A stretch of 64,000 nucleotides of DNA from Halanaerobiaceae bacterium (GTDB taxonomy: Bacteria > Bacillota > Halanaerobiia > Halanaerobiales > Halarsenatibacteraceae), in NCBI GenBank assembly GCA_003553485.1, contig PWEJ01000077.1, positions 1-64,000 of the forward strand, written 5' to 3'. How positions within the stretch are numbered: position 1 is the first letter of the stretch; each line of letters starts with the position of its first letter. The notes under the pieces are model-generated. The model worked only from the letters and a program-made list of their open reading frames with translations, did not search any database and was not told the DNA's origin. A program made the position numbers and the translations under genes. Below, piece by piece: positions 53,082 through 60,854 of the stretch.

Positions 53082-54140
53082 ATGGCTGAAAAACAATTGA
53101 TGAAAGGTAATGAAGTTATCGGTGAGGCGGCAATAAGAGCTGGCTGTCGTTACTTTTTTGGTTATCCTATCACACCTCAAAATGATATCCCGGCCTATAT
53201 GGCCCGGGAACTACCCAAATATGATGGAGTCTTTCTTCAGGCTGAAAGTGAAGTGGCTGCCAGTAACATGGTTTATGGAGCAGCAGGAGCAGGAGCAAGG
53301 GTTCTAACTTCTTCCTCCAGTCCAGGGATTAGTCTAAAAGCTGAAGGAATATCTTATATTGCAGGTGCTGAATTGCCCTGTGTAATAGTAAATATAATGA
53401 GGGGGGGCCCGGGTTTAGGTAGTATACAACCCTCCCAATCAGATTATTTTCAGGCGACCAAGGGTATGGCTCATGGGGATTTCCACCTGATAGTATATGC
53501 CCCTTCCAATGTACAGGAGTTGGCTGATTTAACTTTTAAAGCTTTTAATGTGGCTGACCAGTACCGGACACCAGTTATGGTCATTGGAGATGGCATGTTA
53601 GGTCAGATGATGGAACCTGTAGAGTTTATGGAACCTATAGACCCTGATGAATTACCCAAAAAAGAGTGGGCCACCGATGGAGCTAAGGGAAGAGAAAAAA
53701 ATGTAATCAACTCTCTTGCTTTAGACCCCCGGGATTTAGAAATCTTAAATGAAAGATTACAGGATAAATATAAAGAGATCAAGGCCCAGGAAGTAATGTA
53801 TGATGAATATAAAATGGAAGATGCAGAGATGGCTGTGGTAGCCTATGGTACTTCTGCTAGAATAGCTACTAAAGCCATTGATATGGCCAGAGAGGCTGGC
53901 ATTAAAGCAGGACTATTTAGGCCTATCACCCTCTATCCCTTCCCGGAACAGGAGTTAGCTGCAACTACAGAAAAGATTGAGCAATATTTGACGGTAGAGA
54001 TGAGTGCCGGACAGATGTTAGAAGATGTCAGATTGGCAGTTGAAGGACGTCGCCCCATAGAATTTTACGGCCGTATGGGCGGTATGGTTCCTGAAACTGA
54101 TGCCATTTTAAATAAATTGCAAGAAATGAGGGGTGAATAA
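53082..54140 (+). CDS. vorB: 2-oxoacid:ferredoxin oxidoreductase, alpha subunit (VorB type)
   Basis: 352 residues, the pyrimidine-binding chain: GNEVIGEAAIRAGCRYFFGYPITPQND, AESEVAASNMVYGAAGAGA, VNIMRGGPGLG and EFYGRMGGM near the end. The YPITP motif and its length match 3-methyl-2-oxobutanoate/2-oxoglutarate enzymes; the operon context favours branched-chain 2-oxoacids. It overlaps the beta gene by one base (TAATG). Confidence 0.93.
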   Translation: MAEKQLMKGNEVIGEAAIRAGCRYFFGYPITPQNDIPAYMARELPKYDGVFLQAESEVAASNMVYGAAGAGARVLTSSSSPGISLKAEGISYIAGAELPCVIVNIMRGGPGLGSIQPSQSDYFQATKGMAHGDFHLIVYAPSNVQELADLTFKAFNVADQYRTPVMVIGDGMLGQMMEPVEFMEPIDPDELPKKEWATDGAKGREKNVINSLALDPRDLEILNERLQDKYKEIKAQEVMYDEYKMEDAEMAVVAYGTSARIATKAIDMAREAGIKAGLFRPITLYPFPEQELAATTEKIEQYLTVEMSAGQMLEDVRLAVEGRRPIEFYGRMGGMVPETDAILNKLQEMRGE

Positions 54141-54889
54141 TGATGGAGAAAGTAGCATCCTATCCTGATTCACTGACTGAAAAAAAATTCCACTATTGCC
54201 CTGGATGTACTCATGGTATAGTTCATCGCCTGGTTGCTGAAATCATGGATGAAATGGGCATAAAAGAAGAAACAATTGGAGTGGCCCCGGTGGGTTGTTC
54301 AGTCCTGGCCTATGATTATTTTGACTGTGACATGCACGAAGCTTCTCATGGTCGAGCTCCTGCTGTAGCCACGGGAATTAAGAGGGTCCATCCTGATAAA
54401 ATGGTCTTCACCTATCAGGGTGATGGAGATTTAGCCTCTATAGGTACAGCTGAAATAGTCCATGCTGCCAATAGAGGAGAAAACATCACCACAGTTTTTA
54501 TTAATAATGCTATCTATGGCATGACTGGAGGCCAGATGGCTCCAACAACCCTAGAGGGACAAAAGACTACCACCTCCCCCTATGGACGTAATTTAAAGGA
54601 GGCAGGTAATCCAATTAGAATGACCGAGATGCTCAGTGTCCTTGATGGGCCTGCTTTTATAGCTCGAGTTTCAGTCCATGACCCCAAGCATATCCGGCAG
54701 GCCAAAAAAGCTCTGCGCAAAGCCTTTAGATTACAAAAAGAAGGTAAAGGTTTTACCATGATAGAGGTATTATCGACCTGCCCGACTAATTGGGGCATTA
54801 AACCGCAAGAATCTCTAGAATGGTTAGAAGAATATATGATGCCTGTCTATCCTTTAGATGTCTATAAAGATATTGAGGAGGTGGAATAA
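54140..54889 (+). CDS. vorA: 2-oxoacid:ferredoxin oxidoreductase, beta (TPP) subunit
   Basis: 249 residues. TPP-binding chain: HYCPGCTHGIVHR at the N-terminus, PVGCSVLAYDYFDCD, and the GDGDLASIGTAEIVHAANR Mg-TPP motif followed by NNAIYGMTGGQMAPTT. It catalyses oxidative decarboxylation. ATG at 54140 overlaps the alpha stop; ATG 54143 is also possible. Confidence 0.93.
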   Translation: MMEKVASYPDSLTEKKFHYCPGCTHGIVHRLVAEIMDEMGIKEETIGVAPVGCSVLAYDYFDCDMHEASHGRAPAVATGIKRVHPDKMVFTYQGDGDLASIGTAEIVHAANRGENITTVFINNAIYGMTGGQMAPTTLEGQKTTTSPYGRNLKEAGNPIRMTEMLSVLDGPAFIARVSVHDPKHIRQAKKALRKAFRLQKEGKGFTMIEVLSTCPTNWGIKPQESLEWLEEYMMPVYPLDVYKDIEEVE

Positions 54890-55441
54890 ATGAATGAAGA
54901 AGTAATAATGGCAGGTTTTGGCGGGCAGGGTGTTATGTCAATCGGTCAACTTTTGGCCTATTCAGGTATGAAGGCAAAATTAGAGGTTTCCTGGATGCCC
55001 TCCTACGGGCCAGAGATGCGAGGCGGGACAGCTAATTGTACAGTTATAGTAGCCAGTGAGAAGATTCCATCACCTCTGACCACTCATCCAAATTCAGTGA
55101 TAGTGATGAACTTACCCTCCCAGACTAAATTTGTACCAAAAGTAAAAGAGCAGGGATTGGTGGTGAAGAATTCTTCTTTAATAGATGAAAAGATAGAGAG
55201 AGATGACCTCACCATAATTGAGGTTCCTGCCAATGAAATTGCCGAAGAATTGGGCAATACTCGAGTAGCCAATATGGTTATGTTAGGTGCATATATTGCT
55301 GAAAAAGAAATTATAGATTTAGATATCGTCAAAAATTCCTTGGCCAATGTTTTACCAGAGCGCCATCATGGCTTGATTCCTCTCAATGAAAAGGCCCTTG
55401 ATAGAGGCTATAATTTAGTAAAAGAGCCGGCTTCAGTTTAA
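54890..55441 (+). CDS. vorC: 2-oxoacid:ferredoxin oxidoreductase, gamma subunit
   Basis: 183 residues, the Rossmann-like gamma chain: IMAGFGGQGVMSIGQLLAYSG, SWMPSYGPEMRGGTANCTV, ANMVMLGAYIAEKE. The ATG directly follows the beta stop. Last gene of the sigma-54 operon, followed by a terminator. Confidence 0.93.
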   Translation: MNEEVIMAGFGGQGVMSIGQLLAYSGMKAKLEVSWMPSYGPEMRGGTANCTVIVASEKIPSPLTTHPNSVIVMNLPSQTKFVPKVKEQGLVVKNSSLIDEKIERDDLTIIEVPANEIAEELGNTRVANMVMLGAYIAEKEIIDLDIVKNSLANVLPERHHGLIPLNEKALDRGYNLVKEPASV

Positions 55442-55461
55442 AAAAAGCATAGTAAGCTGAT

Positions 55462-55513
55462 TTAGGGGAGTGGTCCTCAAAGATTAGGGATCACTCCTAA
55501 TTTCATTTTTTTG
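55462..55513 (+). terminator. Terminator of the amino-acid oxidation operon
   Basis: Arms at 55462-55476 and 55488-55500 form a long stem (AGTGGTCC with GGATCACT, extended by TTAGG/CCTAA with a 2-base bulge) and are followed by TTTCATTTTTTTG. Confidence 0.82.
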
Positions 55514-55520
55514 CTCCATA

Positions 55521-55529
55521 TGATATAAT
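55521..55529 (+). promoter_or_regulatory. Extended -10 promoter for the peptidase gene
   Basis: TGATATAAT, an extended -10 element without a recognisable -35, ends 27 bases before the start codon. Confidence 0.4.
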
Positions 55530-55556
55530 TTGAGGGTAAACCAGGGGGTTTTAAAA

Positions 55557-56654
55557 ATGAGGGAGAGTAAGCCAGTGGCTTTACTTAAAGAGATGGCCAA
55601 TATTGCTAGTTTTCCTCGTCAGGAAAAAGAGCTTGCTAATTATGTCAAAAATAAATTATTGGCTGCCGGTTTAGAGGTATATGAGGATGATGCTGCTCAA
55701 AAATTAGGAGGTTGCTCTGGCAATATATTAGCTTATAAACCAGAGGCAAAAAAAGAGGAAAATATTTTGCAGCCCTTTCCAGGCCAGGTATTATTAGTGG
55801 CTCATTTAGATAGAATTTCTGCTGCCACCAGCACAGCTAAAATAAATCAGGATAAATATTTAACTGGTTCAGGAAATACTAACCTGGGAGCTGACAATTT
55901 AGCGGGGATTAGCATTATTTTAAGTTTAATAAAAGATGCTACAGTTGAAATACCATCTGGCTGGGGAATAGCACTGACAGTAGCTGAAGAGATAGGTTTA
56001 TTAGGTGTCCAACAGATCCCGGCCGATTTTTTAGCTCGCTTTTCCCAGGCTCTGGTGTTAGATGGGGAAGCACCTGGAGGAATTATATTTAATAAAGAGC
56101 CAGCTATCACAGTCTTTTCTTTGCTGCCCTCCCTGGAGCTAACCAGGGCTGAAGCCAGGCTTCTTTTACAGCAGGTAAAGGATCAGATCCAGGCTCAGAC
56201 CAAAAAAATTAAATTGATTGAAATCAATTCCTCTCTGCCAGCGGTTAATATTAAGCACTCAGGTTTACTGGCAGCTATTCGAGCTCCTCAAGCTATGGCC
56301 AGAAACTACTGGAGAACTGTATTGAGTAAAATACTAAAAAAGGGAGCTTTTAAGATCACTGATCTGATGACCGAAGAAATATTTTCCTATCCCGGTGTTA
56401 GCTTTAACTGCCAGAATAGATGGTTGCAAAAGTTAAAGGAAGCTTTGAGTAAATATAATTCTCAAGTTAAATTTAGCTTAAGTTCAGGCATGAGTGAGGC
56501 CAGTGTTTTAACGGCCCGGGGGCTGCCGGCTGTAAATTTAGGTATTGGAATAAAAGAGGCTCATAGCAAAGAGGAAAAGGTTGAAATTGCTGGTTTACAT
56601 AATATTATTGCCACTTTGCGAGAGCTGGCCTGGATGAGTCACCAATTAAATTGA
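55557..56654 (+). CDS. M20/M28-family metallopeptidase (aminoacyl-histidine dipeptidase-like)
   Basis: 365 residues from ATG 55557, which has AGGGGG upstream. Zinc-peptidase pattern: NIASFPRQEKELANYVKNKL, LVAHLDRI (His/Asp), LGADNLAGISI (bridging Asp), LTVAEEIGLLGVQ (Glu-Glu) and VLDGEAPGG, all like PepD/PepT dipeptidases, and a C-terminal His region (EAHSKEEKV). Cytosolic. It probably cleaves di- or tripeptides, feeding free amino acids to the upstream operon, though it has its own promoter and is separated by a terminator. Confidence 0.85.
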   Translation: MRESKPVALLKEMANIASFPRQEKELANYVKNKLLAAGLEVYEDDAAQKLGGCSGNILAYKPEAKKEENILQPFPGQVLLVAHLDRISAATSTAKINQDKYLTGSGNTNLGADNLAGISIILSLIKDATVEIPSGWGIALTVAEEIGLLGVQQIPADFLARFSQALVLDGEAPGGIIFNKEPAITVFSLLPSLELTRAEARLLLQQVKDQIQAQTKKIKLIEINSSLPAVNIKHSGLLAAIRAPQAMARNYWRTVLSKILKKGAFKITDLMTEEIFSYPGVSFNCQNRWLQKLKEALSKYNSQVKFSLSSGMSEASVLTARGLPAVNLGIGIKEAHSKEEKVEIAGLHNIIATLRELAWMSHQLN

Positions 56655-56743
56655 ACCTTAAATTTAATAGCAAACTATAATTTAAATTTTTGGATAACCG
56701 AAAAAAGAGAACTGGAAATATCACAAGAGGAGGAAGAATAGCG

Positions 56744-57304
56744 GTGAAAAATCTGAAGGAAAAAGTAATTAAGAGCAAGAAAGTTTTTCAGGGCAATATA
56801 TTGAATGTTCGAGTAGATGAGGTAGAGCTTCCTGATCAAAGCACTTCCAAAAGAGAGGTGGTGGAACATCCTGGCGGAGTTACTATCATTCCTCTCCTGC
56901 CAGATAAAAAAATCATGATGGTGAAACAATACCGCATAGCCACCGAGGAAATAATACTCGAGCTACCAGCAGGTAAAATTGATAGCAATGAATCCCCTGA
57001 AAAGGCGGCTCGACGGGAATTAAAGGAAGAAACTGGTTACTATGGTGGCCAGTTTAAGCATTTATTTGATTTTTATACAACTCCAGGTTATAGTTCAGAG
57101 TTACTTCATTTATATTTAGCCAAGAATATTAATCAAGGAAAAAGAGAATTAGATAAAGGTGAGTTTCTCTATAACGAAAAAATATCCCTCGGTGAAATAC
57201 CTGAGTTAATTTTTTCCGGTCAGGTTAAAGACTCAAAAACAATAATTGGATTACTGGCTATGAAAGAGCTGTTAGATAGTCCGCAGGTTAAGGGAAGACA
57301 CTAG
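56744..57304 (+). CDS. NUDIX hydrolase, probable ADP-ribose pyrophosphatase
   Basis: 186 residues from GTG 56744, positioned behind AGAGGAGGA; earlier in-frame starts have no ribosome site. The Nudix box is GKIDSNESPEKAARRELKEE (with TGYYG after it). Preceding residues VRVDEVELPDQ and VVEHPGGVTIIPLL, and YTTPGYSSELLHLYLA after the box, match ADP-ribose pyrophosphatases (NudF type). It splits ADP-ribose to AMP and ribose 5-phosphate. Confidence 0.92.
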   Translation: MKNLKEKVIKSKKVFQGNILNVRVDEVELPDQSTSKREVVEHPGGVTIIPLLPDKKIMMVKQYRIATEEIILELPAGKIDSNESPEKAARRELKEETGYYGGQFKHLFDFYTTPGYSSELLHLYLAKNINQGKRELDKGEFLYNEKISLGEIPELIFSGQVKDSKTIIGLLAMKELLDSPQVKGRH

Positions 57305-57351
57305 TTAAATTGAAATATTTAATTCAATTATTAATATAATTAATTATATAC

Positions 57352-57380
57352 TTGACAATATTAAATTAATGCTATATAAT
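57352..57380 (+). promoter_or_regulatory. Consensus sigma-A promoter for the DUF2089/SHOCT pair
   Basis: TTGACA (57352-57357), 17 bases, TATAAT (57375-57380): exact consensus, preceded by a very AT-rich stretch that could act as an UP element, including an AATTGAA/TTCAATT inverted repeat (57308-57329). Confidence 0.85.
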
Positions 57381-57436
57381 TTTAGATAGATAGGATTAGG
57401 CAGGATAATCTAAGCATTAAAAGAAGGTGATTTATC

Positions 57437-57814
57437 TTGGCCAATAAAATTATTGGTAAGTGTCCAGTCTGTGAAGAAAATATGAGTATTACAGAACTCA
57501 AATGCAATCACTGTCAGACAACTATCAAAGGAAAATTTACTCAAGGGAAGTTTTCTAATCTCTCGGCAGATCAACTTAAATTTGTTGAAGTATTTATCCG
57601 GTCCCGGGGTAACATTAAAGAAGTTGAGAGAGAGATGGGTATATCCTATCCAACAGTTCGCAATAAACTGGATGAAGTAATTGCTGCCCTGGGTTATAGA
57701 GTGGAAGATAGTCCTGATGATGAGAAAGCTGAGAAACGCAAGGAAATTTTAGACTCCCTGGAGGAAGGTGAAATTGATTCCAGTCGAGCAGTAGAGTTAT
57801 TAAAAAATATTTAG
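57437..57814 (+). CDS. DUF2089-family zinc-ribbon/HTH protein
   Basis: 125 residues, TTG start. N-terminal zinc ribbon CPVCEEN ... CNHCQ, a sigma-70-region-4-like helix-turn-helix (NIKEVEREMGISYPTVRNKLDEV) and a C-terminal helical hairpin KRKEILDSLEEGEIDSSRAV. The layout suggests a transcription regulator. Its tail closely resembles the N-terminus of the next protein, which begins 12 bases after its stop. Confidence 0.87.
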   Translation: MANKIIGKCPVCEENMSITELKCNHCQTTIKGKFTQGKFSNLSADQLKFVEVFIRSRGNIKEVEREMGISYPTVRNKLDEVIAALGYRVEDSPDDEKAEKRKEILDSLEEGEIDSSRAVELLKNI

Positions 57815-57826
57815 GAGGTTTTCTTC

Positions 57827-58186
57827 ATGTCTGAAGAAAGAACAAGAATTTTGAAAATGCTTGAAGAGGGCAAAATTTCTTCCCAGGAAGCAAATGAATT
57901 ATTAGAATCACTGGATGGCTCCTCCAGACAAGAAAATAAGGCCACTAATCCTCGTTTTTTAAAAATTAGAGTGGTAGAAGAGGGAGAAGAAAAAGTTAAT
58001 ATATCTCTACCAATCATGCTGGTGAAATCTTTCATGAATTTTATTCCAGATGAAGCCCGTAACAAAATGGAAGATAAAAATATTAACCTTGAAGCTATAA
58101 TCGATGGTATGCAGGCAGATAATGGCAGCAGCACCCTGGTTGATATAGAAGAAGACGGTGAACATGTTGAGATAAAGATTGTATAA
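57827..58186 (+). CDS. SHOCT-like domain protein
   Basis: 119 residues. The N-terminal SHOCT-like hairpin ERTRILKMLEEGKISSQEAN is followed by a region of beta strands (FLKIRVVEEGEEKVNISLP) as in the YvlB/DUF2089-associated proteins; the rest is acidic. Function is unknown. Together with the DUF2089 gene it forms a two-gene operon, common in clostridia, where membrane stress regulation is suspected but not shown here. Confidence 0.8.
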   Translation: MSEERTRILKMLEEGKISSQEANELLESLDGSSRQENKATNPRFLKIRVVEEGEEKVNISLPIMLVKSFMNFIPDEARNKMEDKNINLEAIIDGMQADNGSSTLVDIEEDGEHVEIKIV

Positions 58187-58279
58187 TTCCTTTAATAATA
58201 TAATAAAAAGCAATTTCAAAATAATTAAGCTATAATAAGCAATTAGTAGCATTTTTGCTTTAAAACCATCTCCTTCGCC

Positions 58280-58301
58280 ATCAGCCCCGCTCAGGGCTGA
58301 T
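58280..58301. other. Perfect stem-loop without T-tract
   Basis: ATCAGCCC (58280-58287), loop cgctca, GGGCTGAT (58294-58301) in the 223-base gap after the SHOCT gene. It is unlike its AT-rich surroundings and lacks a following T-run, so it is a poor terminator. It may stabilise the 3' end of the upstream message or be part of a small RNA. Confidence 0.5.
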
Positions 58302-58319
58302 TGAACCTTCATTTTAATC

Positions 58320-58348
58320 TTGTCAAAAATTTAAAATAGTAGTATAAT
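58320..58348 (+). promoter_or_regulatory. Promoter of the small XRE regulator
   Basis: TTGTCA (58320-58325), 17 bases, TATAAT (58343-58348). An imperfect palindrome overlaps the -10. Confidence 0.75.
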
Positions 58349-58363
58349 TAAGTAATAATACTA
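58337..58363 (+). promoter_or_regulatory. Candidate autoregulatory operator
   Basis: TAGTAGTAT (58337-58345) and ATAATACTA (58355-58363) are inverted repeats matching at eight of nine positions and cover the -10 box. Autorepression by the XRE protein encoded next is a reasonable guess. Confidence 0.45.
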
Positions 58364-58409
58364 TTCGTTAAATCTTCTGGTTTTTTATCTTGGCGGAGGG
58401 GGGATACAG

Positions 58410-58598
58410 GTGAAAAACAAATTGCGGGAAATTAGAAAAGAGCAGAAAATTGCTGTTAAGGAATTAGCGCAAAAGACCGGAGTCACTCCCAGTATGATTT
58501 ATCAGGTTGAAAGAGATGAAAAGGCCCCTTCATTGGAATTAGCTCAAAAAATTGCTAGGATATTAGAGAAAAGCACCGACGATATTTTTAATTCTTAG
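58410..58598 (+). CDS. Small XRE-family helix-turn-helix regulator
   Basis: 62 residues, GTG start behind GGAGGGGGGA. Almost the whole chain is a Cro/CI-type HTH domain: LREIRKEQKIAVKELAQKTG, VTPSMIYQVERDEKAPSLE and ARILEKSTDDIF. No sensor domain, so regulation would be by level or partner protein. It is a single gene with its own promoter and, about 90 bases after its stop, a terminator. Confidence 0.9.
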   Translation: MKNKLREIRKEQKIAVKELAQKTGVTPSMIYQVERDEKAPSLELAQKIARILEKSTDDIFNS

Positions 58599-58688
58599 TT
58601 GAGATTTATTCAGGAACTTTAGAATGAGCTTAAAATTTAAGCTAAAAAGACATAATTTTGCTCCTTTTTAAACAAAATATTTTTCTCT

Positions 58689-58717
58689 AAATCTGCAGTT
58701 AAACTGCAGATTTTTTT
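58689..58717 (+). terminator. Terminator after the XRE regulator
   Basis: AAATCTGCAG (58689-58698), loop ttaaa, CTGCAGATTT (58704-58713), then TTTT. Perfect 10-bp stem. Confidence 0.9.
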
Positions 58718-58786
58718 CATTTGCCCTGTTTAAGAGGATTTTAACAGTTTATCTTGAAATAATAAATGATAGGAGGTAATTAAAAG

Positions 58787-59968
58787 ATGTCTATAAATAG
58801 AGCTGTTATAATTGTATTAGACAGCGTGGGAATAGGAGAACTGCCCGATGCAAAAGAATATGGTGATCAGGGAGCTGATACTTTAGGTAACCTGGCTGAA
58901 GCTGTCGGCGGTCTTAACTTGCCTCATTTAGAAGAGATGGGCTTAGGCAGGATAAAACCCCTTGCTGGTTTAAACTCTGACCTTAAAGCTCAGGGAATTT
59001 ATGGGAAGATGGCTGAAGCTTCTGTTGGCAAAGATACTACCACCGGTCACTGGGAGTTAGCGGGTTTGATTTCCCGTCGTCCTTTCCCCACTTATCCTGA
59101 AGGATTTCCAGAAGAAATAATAACGGAGTTTGAAAAGCAAACAGGTTATCAAGCTTTAGGCAATAAACCTGCTTCGGGAACTGTAATTATTGAGGAGCTG
59201 ATTGAAGAGCACCTGAAAACAGGTAATCCCATCGTTTATACTTCGGCGGATAGTGTTTTTCAAGTCGCTGCTCATGAAGAGATTATCTCTGTAAAGGAAT
59301 TATATAAGATCTGTGAGATTGCCCGGGATATTTTAACTGGAGAACATGGTGTAGCCCGGGTGATTGCTCGCCCCTTTATAGGAGAACCTGGCAGTTTAGA
59401 ACGCACCGAGCGCCGGAAAGATTTCTCTCTCTCCCCCCCTAAAAGAACTTTGTTAAATATTTTAGAGGAGGCCGGTAAAGATGTTCTGGCTGTGGGTAAA
59501 ATAAACGATATTTTTACGGATAGTGGTATTACAGATTATGTCCATGTCATCGATAATATGAAATGTGTCGATGCTACTTTAGATTATCTTCAGCAGGACA
59601 ATGAAGGCCTTATTTTTACCAATCTGGTGGAATATGATATGGTTTATGGCCATCGGCGAGATGTTGAGGGATATTATCAAGCTCTCAAGGATTTTGACGA
59701 TAGATTGCCAGAAATACTTGCTAATTTAAAAGCAGATGATATGTTGATAATAACCGCCGATCATGGTTGTGATCCAACTTTTAAAGGGACTGATCACACC
59801 AGAGAATATGTTCCTCTTTTAATAACAGGTGAAAACATCAGAGAAGATTATGAGTTAGGGGCCAGAGATACCTTTGCTGATTTAGCAGCCACCATTGCTG
59901 ATATATTGCAGGTAGAAGATACAGTTGATGGAGAGTCCTTCAAAAAAGAAATAATCAATCTAAAGTGA
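58787..59968 (+). CDS. deoB: Phosphopentomutase
   Basis: 393 residues, alkaline-phosphatase superfamily. [16 protein letters not shown] at the N-terminus (metal Asp), [13 protein letters not shown] with the phospho-Thr, DHVIDN-like [30 protein letters not shown] and [20 protein letters not shown] metal ligands. It interconverts (deoxy)ribose 1- and 5-phosphate. It leads deoB-punA-pdp, a nucleoside salvage/catabolism set. AGGAGGT before ATG. Confidence 0.97.
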   Translation: MSINRAVIIVLDSVGIGELPDAKEYGDQGADTLGNLAEAVGGLNLPHLEEMGLGRIKPLAGLNSDLKAQGIYGKMAEASVGKDTTTGHWELAGLISRRPFPTYPEGFPEEIITEFEKQTGYQALGNKPASGTVIIEELIEEHLKTGNPIVYTSADSVFQVAAHEEIISVKELYKICEIARDILTGEHGVARVIARPFIGEPGSLERTERRKDFSLSPPKRTLLNILEEAGKDVLAVGKINDIFTDSGITDYVHVIDNMKCVDATLDYLQQDNEGLIFTNLVEYDMVYGHRRDVEGYYQALKDFDDRLPEILANLKADDMLIITADHGCDPTFKGTDHTREYVPLLITGENIREDYELGARDTFADLAATIADILQVEDTVDGESFKKEIINLK

Positions 59969-60032
59969 TAAAAATAAAACTAATTTATCTTCAATAAGAT
60001 TTTCTGCAAAAATACAACTTGAGGTGATACCA

Positions 60033-60854
60033 ATGATGGAAAAAATTAACCAGGCAGCAGATTATATTACTGATAATATTGCTATTAAACCAAATTTAGG
60101 ACTGATATTAGGCTCAGGATTAGGAGTTATGGCAGAAGAAATCACCAGCCCCACTATAATTAGTTATGAGGATATACCCAATTTTCCAGTTTCTACTGTA
60201 GAAGGCCATGCCGGGCAGCTGGTGGTAGGAGAATTAGCTGGCCAAAAAGTGGTTGCCATGCAGGGGCGTTTCCATTATTATGAAGGTTATTCCATGCAGG
60301 AGATCGCTTTACCGGTGAGGGTGATGAAAATGATCGGCTGTCAGGGATTAATTGTCACCAATGCCGCAGGAGGGGTAAATGAAAATTTTGCCCCCGGTGA
60401 TTTTATGGCCATTACTGATCATATAAATTTAACAGGTGATAATCCGCTGATAGGAGCAAATTTATCAGAGCTAGGTCCTCGTTTTCCTGATATGTCAGCT
60501 GCCTATGATCCCACCTGGAGGGATATAGCTGATGATGTGGCAGCAGATCTTGGAGTTAAATTGCGTCGGGGAGTCTATGCTGGTTTAGCCGGACCTAGCT
60601 ATGAGACACCGGCAGAAATTAAAATGCTGGCCAGGTTGGGTGCTGATGCTGTGGGAATGTCAACGGTACCGGAAGTTATCACAGCCAATCACATGGGCTT
60701 GAGAGTTTTAGGTATTTCCTGCATTACCAATATGGCCGCAGGAATTCTACCTCAACCATTAAATCACGAAGAAGTGGTGGAAATTGCCGAAAAGGTTAGG
60801 CCTCAATTCAAAAAACTTGTTAGCACCCTATTAACGGAGCTGAATATCCAATGA
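60033..60854 (+). CDS. punA: Purine nucleoside phosphorylase
   Basis: 273 residues from ATG 60033, with GAGGTGA at 60021-60027 upstream (GTG 60024 lies within it; ATG 60036 also possible). Phosphate site GLILGSGLGVMAEE, VEGHAGQLVVGEL, MQGRFHYYEGYSMQE, VTNAAGGVN and the purine-binding YAGLAGPSYETPAEI. Trimeric PNP class for guanosine and inosine. It overlaps pdp by four bases (ATGA). Confidence 0.95.
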   Translation: MMEKINQAADYITDNIAIKPNLGLILGSGLGVMAEEITSPTIISYEDIPNFPVSTVEGHAGQLVVGELAGQKVVAMQGRFHYYEGYSMQEIALPVRVMKMIGCQGLIVTNAAGGVNENFAPGDFMAITDHINLTGDNPLIGANLSELGPRFPDMSAAYDPTWRDIADDVAADLGVKLRRGVYAGLAGPSYETPAEIKMLARLGADAVGMSTVPEVITANHMGLRVLGISCITNMAAGILPQPLNHEEVVEIAEKVRPQFKKLVSTLLTELNIQ

